Part shown: positions 24,212 to 32,409 of the stretch, piece after piece
Numbering within the stretch: the first letter of the stretch is position 1
Layout: the number at the start of each line of letters is the position of its first letter
From: CAWULT01 sp963923455
Lineage (GTDB): Bacteria; Acidobacteriota; Vicinamibacteria; Vicinamibacterales; UBA2999
Assembly (NCBI GenBank): GCA_963923455.1
Contig: CAWULT010000043.1
Location: 1-32,499 of the forward strand
Length of the DNA: 32,499 nt
Direction of reading: 5' to 3'
Notes under the pieces: generated by a model
Databases searched by the model: none
Seen by the model: only the letters and a program-made list of their open reading frames with translations
Told to the model about the DNA's origin: nothing
Translations under genes and position numbers: made by a program

Positions 24212-25378
24212 TCAGGGGCGGCGCGCGCCGGTCGACGACAGGGTGTTCAGGTGCGTCGCCAGATCGGCGAGGTCGTTCAGCGTCCGGACCGGCAGGAAGT
24301 CGTCCACATACGGTAGCGCAGCCTGCAGCCCACGCGTCAGGGGGGCGTAGCCGGCAGTGCCGATCAGCGGGTTCAGCCAGATGAGCCGGGTACAGCGCCG
24401 CTGGAGCCGCGCCACCTGGCCCCGCAGCAGCGCCGGGTCACCGCGGTCCCAGCCGTCGGACACCAGCAGGACCACCGGGCCGCGGTGCAGCACGCGGCGG
24501 CCCCACTCGCGGTGGAACTGCCGGACCGACTCGCCGATGCGCGTGCCGCCGGACCACCCTCCCACCGTGTCGGTGACGGCGGACACGGCGGCGTCGACGC
24601 TGCGGTGGTGCAACTGCCGGGTGACCCGGGTCAGGCTCGTCGAGAAGAGGAACGCCTCGAGGTGGCGGGCGCGCCCCGACATGGCGTGCGCGAAGTGGAG
24701 CAGCAGCCGCGAGTAGCGCTCCATCGACCCGCTGACGTCGCAGAGCAGCACGAGCGGGCGCGGACGGTCGCGGCGCCGGCGCCGGGGCAGGGTCACGATG
24801 TCGCCGCCCGTGCGCCGGCCGAGCGCGAGCGCGCGCCGCAGGTCGAGGCCCGCGCCCTTGCCGGGCACCCAGCGCCGCGTGCGCCGCAGGCCTGGCGTCC
24901 AGGCCAGGCGCTCGAGCGCCGCGTGGGCCGCGCGGACTTCCTCCGCCGTGAAGGTGCCGAAGTCCTTCTTCGCCAGGCCAGGCTCGGCACTCCAGGTGCC
25001 CACCTCGACGGCCTCGGCCTCTGGGTCGGCCGCCTCGATCGCCGCCGGCTGCAGCGCACCCGTTGCCGAGGACGGTCCAGGCGGCTGCGGCGGGCCGGGC
25101 GGCTGCCGCCGCTTGGCGGCCAGGACGTCTCTGGCCGCGTCGTCAGCGTGAGGCCGGGCACGCCAGAACAGCGCGAAGGCGCGGTCGAAGGTCGGCAGGT
25201 CGTCGTGGCGGTGAACGAGCAGGGCCCGGCAGGCGGCGTGCACCTCGTCGCGCGAGCCGATGTCGACGTGCTGCAGCGCGGCGGCCGTGTCGAGCAGGCG
25301 GGCCCGGTGCACGTCGAGCCCGGCGCGCCGGAGCAGGCGGCCGAACACGAGCAGGTTGTGCAGCAGGTGCGAGGCCAT
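24212..25378 (-). CDS. coxE: CoxE-like VWA-domain protein
   Basis: 388 aa. N-terminal helical region (1-90), a low-complexity Pro/Gln segment (about 91-105), then a C-terminal von Willebrand A domain whose metal-ion site begins DVSGSM at 214-219, with SGGTRIG and VVLLVSDGWDRGD supplying the remaining ligands. CoxE works with the AAA ATPase CoxD to mature the molybdenum site of CoxL in Oligotropha. The start ATG is 2 nt after the coxD stop, so the two are coupled. The VWA call is firm. Confidence 0.9.
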   Translation of the reverse strand: MASHLLHNLLVFGRLLRRAGLDVHRARLLDTAAALQHVDIGSRDEVHAACRALLVHRHDDLPTFDRAFALFWRARPHADDAARDVLAAKRRQPPGPPQPPGPSSATGALQPAAIEAADPEAEAVEVGTWSAEPGLAKKDFGTFTAEEVRAAHAALERLAWTPGLRRTRRWVPGKGAGLDLRRALALGRRTGGDIVTLPRRRRRDRPRPLVLLCDVSGSMERYSRLLLHFAHAMSGRARHLEAFLFSTSLTRVTRQLHHRSVDAAVSAVTDTVGGWSGGTRIGESVRQFHREWGRRVLHRGPVVLLVSDGWDRGDPALLRGQVARLQRRCTRLIWLNPLIGTAGYAPLTRGLQAALPYVDDFLPVRTLNDLADLATHLNTLSSTGARRP

Positions 25379-25380
25379 GG

Positions 25381-26325
25381 TCAGGCGCCCGGGCCCGAAC
25401 GGGGGTGGGCCGCGCCGGCCGCGGGCGCGTGCGCCATCGACCTGGCCAGCAGGCCAGCGAGGCGCTCGCCGCGGATCGCATCGATGTCGTCCTTGGACTT
25501 CAGCAGCACGCCCAGCGTGTCATCGACCACCTGCGGGTCGAGGGCGGCGGCGTCGAGGGCCGAGAGCGCGGCCACCCAGTCGAGCGTCTCGGAGACGCCG
25601 GGCACCTTGTCGAGGTCCTCGGCCCGCAGGGCCTGGACGACCGCGGTCACCTGTTCCGCGAGACGCGCGGCGGCCTGGGGCATCCGGGCGCGGACGATGG
25701 CCAGTTCCTTCTCGAACGACGGGTAGTCGATCCACTGATAGAGACACCGGCGCTTGAGTGCGTCGTGGACGTCCCGGGTGCGGTTGGACGTCAGGAGCAC
25801 GAGCGGCGGCCTGGCCGCCCGGATGGTGCCCAGTTCCGGGATCGTGATCTGGAAGTCGGCGAGCAGTTCGAGCAGGTAGCCCTCGAACTCCTCGTCGGCC
25901 CGGTCGATCTCGTCGATGAGCAGCACCGCCGGCCGCGGGCGCGCCGGGTCGATGGCCTGCAGCAGCGGGCGCTTGATCAGGAACGCCTCGCTGTACAGCT
26001 CGCGGCGGGCCCGGGCCCGGTCGAGCGACCCGGCGGCGTCGAGGATCCGGAGCTCGAGCAGCTGGCGGGCGTAGTCCCACTCGTAGACGGCGTGCGTGAC
26101 GTCGAGACCCTCGTAGCACTGCAGCCGGATGACGTCGGCCCCGAGCATCCCGGCCGCCGCCACCGCGAGGGCGGTCTTGCCGACGCCGGCCTCACCCTCG
26201 AGGAACAGGGGGCGCCCGAGCCGGAGGGCCAGGAACAGGGCGACCGCCAGGGGGCGGTCGGCGACGTAGTGCTGCGCCGCCAGGCCGTCCTGGACCTCGG
26301 AGACAGAAGAGGGTGAGCCGGACAC
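25381..26325 (-). CDS. coxD: CoxD-like MoxR-type AAA+ ATPase
   Basis: 314 aa from GTG at 26325. Walker A is GEAGVGKT (44-51), Walker B is LLIDEIDRAD, sensor 1 is LTSNRTRDVHDALKRRC and the arginine-finger region follows. This is the MoxR/CoxD class that remodels metalloenzymes together with VWA partners, here CoxE. The N-terminus from 26325 (MSGSPSSVSEVQDGLAAQHY) fits the family. In-frame ATG codons at 26349 and 26415 exist, but they lie before or across the -10-like AAGAAT at 26332-26337. No CoxF (XdhC-like) gene is seen in the window. Confidence 0.88.
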   Translation of the reverse strand: MSGSPSSVSEVQDGLAAQHYVADRPLAVALFLALRLGRPLFLEGEAGVGKTALAVAAAGMLGADVIRLQCYEGLDVTHAVYEWDYARQLLELRILDAAGSLDRARARRELYSEAFLIKRPLLQAIDPARPRPAVLLIDEIDRADEEFEGYLLELLADFQITIPELGTIRAARPPLVLLTSNRTRDVHDALKRRCLYQWIDYPSFEKELAIVRARMPQAAARLAEQVTAVVQALRAEDLDKVPGVSETLDWVAALSALDAAALDPQVVDDTLGVLLKSKDDIDAIRGERLAGLLARSMAHAPAAGAAHPRSGPGA

Positions 26326-26331
26326 GGACCG

Positions 26332-26337
26332 ATTCTT
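26332..26337 (-). promoter_or_regulatory. -10 element 6 nt before the coxD GTG: probable leaderless promoter
   Basis: AAGAAT on the minus strand, preceded by a T (TAAGAAT), ends 6 nt before the GTG at 26325. The GGGAG before the alternative ATG at 26349 touches that codon with no gap, so it is not a usable ribosome site. Confidence 0.45.
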
Positions 26338-26439
26338 AGCACAGGTCATCTCCCGCCGGGGGGGACCGAGTCCTCTCCGACCGACCGGCCTCACCCGATG
26401 GGGTGACCGTGGCATACCCCATTCGTATTAGCCCGGGCA

Positions 26440-26469
26440 TTGACAGCAGGGGGCGCCGATAGCGAAAAT
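26440..26469 (+). promoter_or_regulatory. Sigma-70-like promoter of the second TonB-dependent receptor
   Basis: TTGACA (26440-26445), 18-nt spacer, GAAAAT (26464-26469). Same -35 and spacing as the coxS promoter. The predicted leader is about 90 nt and contains the hairpin at 26500-26530. Confidence 0.6.
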
Positions 26470-26499
26470 CCGTGCGCGATATGAATGGGTAGACGTGTA

Positions 26500-26530
26500 G
26501 CTCCGGCCGGGTCGGGCCGGCGCCCGGAGC
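26500..26530 (+). other. Stable leader hairpin upstream of the second receptor gene
   Basis: GCTCCGG (26500-26506) pairs with CCGGAGC (26524-26530), continued by CCGG (26507-26510) with CCGG (26517-26520) and a 3-nt bulge. It lies in the 5' leader, well before the GAGGGG ribosome site, and matches no riboswitch class I know. Confidence 0.35.
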
Positions 26531-26567
26531 GCGCAGCATCACGGTGCGGGGGTTGAGGGGGATCTGC

Positions 26568-29500
26568 ATGAGACAGTGGTTCGGGATACTGATGGTTCTG
26601 GCTGGGCTGTTGGCGCCCACCGGGGCCTGGGCGCAGGACGCAGCCACGGTCGGCGGCACCGTCCGCGACACCTCGGGAGCGGTCCTGCCGGGCGTCACGG
26701 TGGAAGCGGCCAGCCCGGCGCTGCTCGAGAAGGTTCGCTCCGTGACGACGGACGGCAGCGGCCAGTACAACCTGGTGGCCCTGCCGCCGGGCATGTACAC
26801 GTTCACGTTCACGCTGCCGGGCTTCAGCACGGTCAAGCAGGAGAACGTGCAGCTGACCGCGGCCAGGAACGCCACCCTCAACGCCGAACTGCGTGTCGGC
26901 TCACTCGAGGAGACGGTCACGGTCACGGGTGAGTCGCCCATCGTCGACGTCCGCAGCGCCCGCCGCCAGCAGGTGCTCGACGGCGAGATTCTGCAGACGC
27001 TGCCCACCTCGCGGTCCTACAACGACGTGCTGCAGCTCGCGCCCGGCGTGGTCGCCGGCAACGGCCAGGCGCAGCTTCGCCCGGGCATGCTGCTGTTCAC
27101 CGCGCACGGCGGCAACTCGCAGGACGGCCGCCTGACGCTCGACGGCATCAACACCGGCGCGTCGCGTGGCGGTGCGGGCGTCTCGGGCTACATCCCCGAC
27201 ATGCAGAACGCGCAGGAGGTCACCTTCAGCATCTCCGGCAACCTCGGCGAGGCGGAGACGGGCGGTCCGCAGATGACCGTCATCCCGAAGTCGGGCGGCA
27301 ACACCTTCTCGGGCTCGGCGCTGTTCTCCGGCTTCAACGACGACATGCAGGGCAACAACTACGACGCGAAGCAGCTGAGCGTGCTCGGCCGCTATGCGCC
27401 GGCCCTGCTGACCCGCGACTACCAGGCGTCGCTCGGCGGCCCCCTGAAGAAGGACAAGCTCTGGTTCTTCTTCAACTACCGCGCGGTGGACGCGGCGGAC
27501 GCCCAGCCCGGCATCTTCGCCAACAAGAACGCGGGTGACGCCACGAAGTGGCTCTACGAGCCGGACATGACCCGGCAGGGCCGCATCGACAACCACCGCC
27601 GGATCGCGTCGCTGCGCCTGACGATGCAGCTCACGCCCAAGAACAAGATCATGGGCTTCTGGGACGAGCAGCCGAACTGCTCGGGCGCCGCGTGGACGGG
27701 TGACCAGTACTGCAACTCGAACAAGGACGGCTGGATCTACGGCGGCAGCCAGACCAACGGCTTCTTCGGCGCCGGCCCGAACTCGCCGGAGACGGGCGAC
27801 TACGCCAGCACGCACCAGAGCGTGCGGCAGGCCAAGTACACCGGCACCGTGACCAGCAAGCTCCTGCTCGAGGCCGGCTTCGGCACGTATCTCTCGCAGT
27901 GGGGCTACACCGAGCGGCCGGGCAACCCGACGCGCGACCTGATCCGCGTGCAGGAGCAGACGGTGCAGTTCTTCGACGCCAACGGCAACCGCGTGTCCTC
28001 GGCCGCGCCGGGCGGCCTCACGGTGGGCGGCAACCTGAAGTACCGCTCGTCGAACTGGCCGACCGGCTACATCTCCGCCAACACGTGGAATGCCTCGGCC
28101 AGCTACGTGACGGGCTCCCACAACATGAAGTTCGGCTACCAGGGCGCCTACCACAAGGACGACGACAACCTGTTCGACATCATCACGAACAGCCAGCGCA
28201 TGACGTACCGCTTCGGCGCGGGCGTCAACGCGCAGGGCGTGGCGATGGGCTACGGGGTGCCGAACCAGGTGACCATCCAGGCGGGACCGTGGAGCCGGCA
28301 CGTCCGGACGGCCTACGCGGCGTTCTTCGCGCAGGACCAGTGGACGTTCGGCCGGATGACGCTGCAGGGCGCCCTGCGGTTCGATCGGGCGTGGAGCCTC
28401 TTCCCCGAGCAGACGATTCCGCAGGACGTGTGGTGGCCGCAGACACTGACCCTGGCCGAGGCGCGGGGCGTGGACGCCTACCTCGACCTCAGCCCGCGCG
28501 TGGGCTGGGCCTACGACCTGTTCGGCAACGGCAAGACGTCGGTGAAGGCCAACGTCGGGCGCTACCTGCACCCGGCCTCGAACGCCGGCCGCTTCGACGC
28601 GGCGAACCCGGCGGCCCGCGTGGTGACGCTCGCGTCCCGCCCGTGGACGGACGCCAACGGCAACTATCGCGTGGACTGCAACCTCCTGGATGCGTCGGTG
28701 CAGGACCTGCGCGCCTCTGGCGGTGACCTGTGCGGCCAGGGCGACCCGAACTACGGCCGGACCCGCGCGACGACGACGCTCGACCCGTCGGTGCTGCAGG
28801 GCTGGAAGGCGCGGCCCTACGACTGGCAGTTCGGCGTGTCGGTGCAGCAGCAGATCCTGCCGCGGGTGTCGGCCGAGATCGGGTACTACCGCCGGTGGTG
28901 GCCCATCTACGACGGCGCGGACGTGACGGACAACGTCGTCGTGTCCCCGGCCGACTACGGCACGTTCAGCGTGACGGCGCCCGCCAACTCGAACCTGCCG
29001 AACGGCGGGGGATATCAGGTCGGCGGCCTCTACAACATCACGGCCGCCGCGGCGGCGCGGGCGTCGGACAACGTCCGCAAGGCCGCCAACTCCTACGGTG
29101 ACTACCAGCGCTACTGGGACGGATTCGACATCACGTTCCAGGCGCGCCTGCTGAACGGCCTGAACGTCCAGGGCGGCACGAGCACGGGCCGCACGGTCGA
29201 GGACGTCTGCGACGTGAAACCGCAGGTGCCCGAGTATCGCACCCTGGACCCGTACTGCCGTCAGGTCGAACCGCTGCTCACCACCTACAAGACGAACGCG
29301 AGCTACCTCGTGCCCAAGGTGGACGTGCAGGTCAGCGGCACGTTCAGCAGCCGTCCCGGCGTGTCGCTCCAGGCCACGCAGATCTTCCAGGCCAACGATC
29401 CCACGATCGTGGCGACGCTGGGCCGTCCGCTGGCGGCCACGGCCAACGCCACGGTGAACCTGATCGCCCCCAACACGCAGTTCGGCGACCGGATCGATCA

Positions 29501-29690
29501 GATCGACATGCGCATCGGCAAGATCATCCGGGCTGGCCGGACGCGCACGAACCTGAGCCTCGACATCGTCAACATGTTCAACTCGAACGACAACCTGGCC
29601 TACTCGCCGCTGCTCAACGCGACGTGGCCGACGCCCACCGCCGTGCTGTTGCCGCGGATCTTCCGCATCAACGTCGGCGTGGACTGGTAA
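26568..29690 (+). CDS. TonB-dependent receptor with carboxypeptidase-regulatory-like domain, intact
   Basis: 1040 aa. The ATG at 26568 follows GAGGGG with a 7-nt gap. Residues 1-24 are a signal peptide (ending PTGAWAQ). About 27-105 are the regulatory-like beta-sandwich (TVGGTVRDTSGAVLPGVTVE). Plug domain residues QTLPTSRSYNDVLQLAPGV and IPKSGGNTFSG precede a large beta-barrel, ending MFNSN...LPRIFRINVGVDW with the aromatic C-terminal residue expected of outer-membrane proteins. It takes up a bulky substrate, often a glycan or peptide in these Oar/Cir-like receptors. No SusD-like lipoprotein gene accompanies it. It is a paralogue of the interrupted receptor at 649-3654, sharing segments such as NGNYR(V/P)DC and GGDLCG. 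Confidence 0.9.
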   Translation: MRQWFGILMVLAGLLAPTGAWAQDAATVGGTVRDTSGAVLPGVTVEAASPALLEKVRSVTTDGSGQYNLVALPPGMYTFTFTLPGFSTVKQENVQLTAARNATLNAELRVGSLEETVTVTGESPIVDVRSARRQQVLDGEILQTLPTSRSYNDVLQLAPGVVAGNGQAQLRPGMLLFTAHGGNSQDGRLTLDGINTGASRGGAGVSGYIPDMQNAQEVTFSISGNLGEAETGGPQMTVIPKSGGNTFSGSALFSGFNDDMQGNNYDAKQLSVLGRYAPALLTRDYQASLGGPLKKDKLWFFFNYRAVDAADAQPGIFANKNAGDATKWLYEPDMTRQGRIDNHRRIASLRLTMQLTPKNKIMGFWDEQPNCSGAAWTGDQYCNSNKDGWIYGGSQTNGFFGAGPNSPETGDYASTHQSVRQAKYTGTVTSKLLLEAGFGTYLSQWGYTERPGNPTRDLIRVQEQTVQFFDANGNRVSSAAPGGLTVGGNLKYRSSNWPTGYISANTWNASASYVTGSHNMKFGYQGAYHKDDDNLFDIITNSQRMTYRFGAGVNAQGVAMGYGVPNQVTIQAGPWSRHVRTAYAAFFAQDQWTFGRMTLQGALRFDRAWSLFPEQTIPQDVWWPQTLTLAEARGVDAYLDLSPRVGWAYDLFGNGKTSVKANVGRYLHPASNAGRFDAANPAARVVTLASRPWTDANGNYRVDCNLLDASVQDLRASGGDLCGQGDPNYGRTRATTTLDPSVLQGWKARPYDWQFGVSVQQQILPRVSAEIGYYRRWWPIYDGADVTDNVVVSPADYGTFSVTAPANSNLPNGGGYQVGGLYNITAAAAARASDNVRKAANSYGDYQRYWDGFDITFQARLLNGLNVQGGTSTGRTVEDVCDVKPQVPEYRTLDPYCRQVEPLLTTYKTNASYLVPKVDVQVSGTFSSRPGVSLQATQIFQANDPTIVATLGRPLAATANATVNLIAPNTQFGDRIDQIDMRIGKIIRAGRTRTNLSLDIVNMFNSNDNLAYSPLLNATWPTPTAVLLPRIFRINVGVDW

Positions 29691-29703
29691 CACCCGCACG
29701 ACC

Positions 29704-29733
29704 AGCCGGGGGCCGCGTCGGCGGCTCCCGGCT
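29704..29733 (+). terminator. 13-bp hairpin terminator after the second receptor gene
   Basis: AGCCGGGGGCCGC (29704-29716) pairs with GCGGCTCCCGGCT (29721-29733) through one G-U pair and a 4-nt loop, 14 nt after the stop. A pyrimidine-rich tract follows in place of a pure T-run. Confidence 0.65.
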
Positions 29734-29734
29734 C

Positions 29735-29758
29735 CTCTGCTCCCCGCTCTGCTCCCCG
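29735..29758 (+). repeat. Two tandem copies of a 12-bp unit
   Basis: CTCTGCTCCCCG occurs twice back to back, directly after the terminator hairpin. Probably replication slippage; no function is apparent. The rest of 29759-29923 shows nothing recognisable. Confidence 0.6.
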
Positions 29759-29923
29759 CCAGGCTTTCGGCCCCTCAGGGTCACTCTCCGTTCACTCGCC
29801 AACCCGTCCGGCCGATGCCGTGCGTATCCGCGGTGGTGTGTCCGGCATCGCGGGGGGCTCATGGCGCGAGGCGCGCCGGGCGCCGAGAGCGCGTCGGCGC
29901 TTCGCGCCGGCGACGGCGAACGT

Positions 29924-30733
29924 TCAGTTGGCGACCAGGTGCGCCGCGCTGCGGTTGTTCTCGCCGCAGACGAACTCGATGAGTTCGGTATCGGGCATCA
30001 GGCGCTGCTGCAGCGTGAAGGAGAAGGGCCTGGTCATCGTCTTGGGGTCGTCGATCGTGACGGTGACGTCCAGGGTGCCGTAGTCAGGCCGGTGGAACCG
30101 CTCGGTGACCCGGAGCGCGTCGCTCCCGGGCGTGCCGTGCTCGTCGAGCCACGACCCGTCCTTGAACCCGGTGGATTCGACGACCAGCGTGTCGCCCTCC
30201 CACCGGCCGACGGAGTAGCCGTACCACCATGGTTCGAATTCCCCCGTCGGCAGCCGGCGGCCGTCCGTGAAGATCTCGCGCCGCCCGTCGTTGGCCTCGT
30301 AGGCGATGAGCACCAGACCGGGGGTCTGGACGATCTTACGGGGCTGCGGATGCAGGTGCAGCTGCACCGGGTGCAGCGGCAGGCAGTAGGCGTCGGGGTG
30401 GTCCTTGCTGTTGCGCCCGAATCGCTCCGCCTTCAGTTTCGCCGCCGCCGGCTGCAGGGGCACACCACCTGGCACCGCCGCGTTCAGATTACGGAACGCC
30501 TGCGACGGCGCGATTCCGGCGAAGAACCCCGGGGGCGGTACCTCGTTCGGCATCAGCCCCTTGTCCCAGATACCGGACAGGTCGGGCCGGCCGTCGGCTG
30601 TCCGGGGCGCTGGCGCTCGCAGGTCGACCCGGCCGTCCGCCGTTCGTGGTGCCGAGGGGGTCTTGAACTCGGGCCACTGCGCCTGGAGCGTGGCTGGCAG
30701 GAGCAGCAGGGCGGCGCAAAGAGCGGCTTTCAT
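29924..30733 (-). CDS. Exported protein of the 'GRPDLSGIW' family, function unknown
   Basis: 269 aa. The ATG at 30733 opens a signal peptide (MKAALCAALLLLPATLQAQ). A short duplicated block APRTADGRVDLR / APRTADGRPDLS (about 28-52) precedes GIWDKGLM. Later family motifs are GRREIFTDGRRLPTG, WYGYSVGRWEGDTLVVESTG, DALRVTERFHRPDYGTLDVT and DDPKTMTRPFSF. The second half matches the protein at 18948-19958 in motif order, so they are paralogues. The enzymatic role is unknown and no catalytic set is obvious. It is presumed periplasmic. A -10-like TAGAGT lies 8 nt before the ATG. Confidence 0.72.
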   Translation of the reverse strand: MKAALCAALLLLPATLQAQWPEFKTPSAPRTADGRVDLRAPAPRTADGRPDLSGIWDKGLMPNEVPPPGFFAGIAPSQAFRNLNAAVPGGVPLQPAAAKLKAERFGRNSKDHPDAYCLPLHPVQLHLHPQPRKIVQTPGLVLIAYEANDGRREIFTDGRRLPTGEFEPWWYGYSVGRWEGDTLVVESTGFKDGSWLDEHGTPGSDALRVTERFHRPDYGTLDVTVTIDDPKTMTRPFSFTLQQRLMPDTELIEFVCGENNRSAAHLVAN

Positions 30734-30741
30734 GGGGCGAT

Positions 30742-30747
30742 ACTCTA
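30742..30747 (-). promoter_or_regulatory. -10 element 8 nt before the ATG: probable leaderless promoter
   Basis: TAGAGT on the minus strand, with an 8-nt gap to the ATG at 30733 and no Shine-Dalgarno sequence in between. Confidence 0.45.
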
Positions 30748-30783
30748 CCGCACGGCGTCAGGGCCGGCCGCACCGGTGTCGCG

Positions 30784-32220
30784 TCAGCCAGCCATCGCCC
30801 CGACGTGCCCAGCCGACCGCTCGATCCAGGGGTGATCACGCAGCAGCCAGTGCAGGAGCGGCGTCGCGATGAAGGTGGTCACGAGCGCCATGATCACGAG
30901 CATCGTGAAGAGCGTCGGCGAGATGACGCCGAGATCGAGCCCCAGGTTGAGGACGATCAGCTCCACCATGCCCCTCGTGTTCATCAGCACGCCGAGCGCC
31001 GACGCGTCCCGCCATCCCAGGCCTGAGAATCGGGCGGCCATCACCGTACCGCCGAACTTGCCCACGCAGGCGACGGCGATGATGGCCGCGCACAGCAGCC
31101 AGTTGCCGGCGCCGCTGACCAGGCCGATCTGGGTCCGCATGCCCGTATAGGCGAAGAACGCCGGCAGCAGCAGAACCGCCACGATGTCGTCGAGGCGGCG
31201 GGTCAACTCCCCGGCGATACGGCTGCTGTGGGGGATGATTGCCCCGAACAGGAACGCGCCGAAGAAGCCGTGGATGCCGATGAACTCGGTGGTCATCGCC
31301 GACAGCAGGATGGCGCTGAAGATGATGCTCAGGCTCGTGCGTGTCAGATCGGGTGCCTGTTCGATCCGTGGCAGCAGCCGCTGCCGTACCACGGGTGCCA
31401 CGAACTTCAGCACGACGACGACGAAGGCGCCGGTGAGCGCGACCGTACGGACGGCGTCCGAGAGATCCGACTGCGCGATGCTGACGACCACGGCCAGCAG
31501 GCACCATGCCGTGACGTCGTCGATTGCGGCGCAGGTCAGCGCCAGAGCGCCCATGCGGCTCCGGCTGATGCCCTGGTCGGTCAGGATGCGCGCCAGCACC
31601 GGAAAGGCCGTCACCGACAGCGATACCCCCAGGAACAGCGCGAACACCGTGAAGGGGACCGCGGAGGTCGACAGCGCGGGATACAGCACGAGCGCGAGGC
31701 ACGAGCCCAGGAAGAAGGGCACGACGATGCTGGCGTGCGAGATGGCCAGCGCTGCCTGGCCGCTGGTGCGGAGGATGCCCAGGTCGAGCTCGAGGCCGAC
31801 CAGGAACAGGTAGAGGATGACCCCGATCTGGGCATAGGTGCCCAGGAAGGGCGCCACGCTGGATGGCAGGAGCAGCGCGTAGAGGCTCGGCGCGACAGAG
31901 CCGAGCAGCGACGGGCCGAGCAGAATGCCCCCGAACACCTCGCCGATCACGCTCGGCTGCCCGAGATGGCGGAACGCCACGCCCACCAGGCGGGACGTCA
32001 CGATGATCGCGGCCAGCGCCAGGAGCGAGTGAAACAGGGTGTTCATGCTCTGGCCGGCCGCAACAGGGCAGAGCCCGGGGCCGCCGGGCGCCGTCAGGTT
32101 CACTCCGACCGAGCGCACCGCGAAGAAGGCGGCCACGGCCACCGCCAGCATGCCGCCGTAGAAGACGAGCGCTCTGGCGCCTCTGGCACGTGCAAGCGGC
32201 AGGGCAGGCTGGCTCTCCAT
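30784..32220 (-). CDS. CPA2-family cation/proton antiporter
   Basis: 478 aa from ATG at 32220; an upstream in-frame start at 32301 would add 27 charged residues with no ribosome site. One N-terminal helix (residues about 15-35) plus roughly twelve more form the Na+/H+ exchanger fold: PSVIGEVFGGILLGPSLLG, VILYLFLVGLELDLG, SLSVTAFPVLARIL, and the paired aspartates Asp234-Asp235 in CAAIDDVTAW, the ion-binding pair typical of electrogenic CPA2 antiporters. GIHGFFGAFLFGAIIP and LMNTRGMVELIVLNLG are further family marks. The TrkA-N regulatory domain of Kef proteins is absent. It exchanges Na+ or K+ for H+ at the inner membrane; the ion cannot be told from sequence alone. Confidence 0.88.
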   Translation of the reverse strand: MESQPALPLARARGARALVFYGGMLAVAVAAFFAVRSVGVNLTAPGGPGLCPVAAGQSMNTLFHSLLALAAIIVTSRLVGVAFRHLGQPSVIGEVFGGILLGPSLLGSVAPSLYALLLPSSVAPFLGTYAQIGVILYLFLVGLELDLGILRTSGQAALAISHASIVVPFFLGSCLALVLYPALSTSAVPFTVFALFLGVSLSVTAFPVLARILTDQGISRSRMGALALTCAAIDDVTAWCLLAVVVSIAQSDLSDAVRTVALTGAFVVVVLKFVAPVVRQRLLPRIEQAPDLTRTSLSIIFSAILLSAMTTEFIGIHGFFGAFLFGAIIPHSSRIAGELTRRLDDIVAVLLLPAFFAYTGMRTQIGLVSGAGNWLLCAAIIAVACVGKFGGTVMAARFSGLGWRDASALGVLMNTRGMVELIVLNLGLDLGVISPTLFTMLVIMALVTTFIATPLLHWLLRDHPWIERSAGHVGAMAG

Positions 32221-32227
32221 GGCGGCT

Positions 32228-32233
32228 AGCCTA
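32228..32233 (-). promoter_or_regulatory. -10-like element 7 nt before the antiporter ATG
   Basis: TAGGCT on the minus strand, 7 nt before the ATG at 32220, with no ribosome site between. It supports 32220 as start and fits the leaderless pattern, although the hexamer is a weaker match. Confidence 0.35.
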
Positions 32234-32409
32234 GCAGAACTGCTGACGCCGCCACTCGCGCCAGGGCGGGCCCGGCGGGAGAGCCGCGCGGCCTCGCCCA
32301 CGGTGGCACGAAACGGCGCGGCGGGCCGGAAATGTCCCTGCCCGTGAGGGGTAATCGAGCGGCGGCGCGCACCTCGTTGTATCGTTACGCCTCGGACAGG
32401 GGGAACCGC

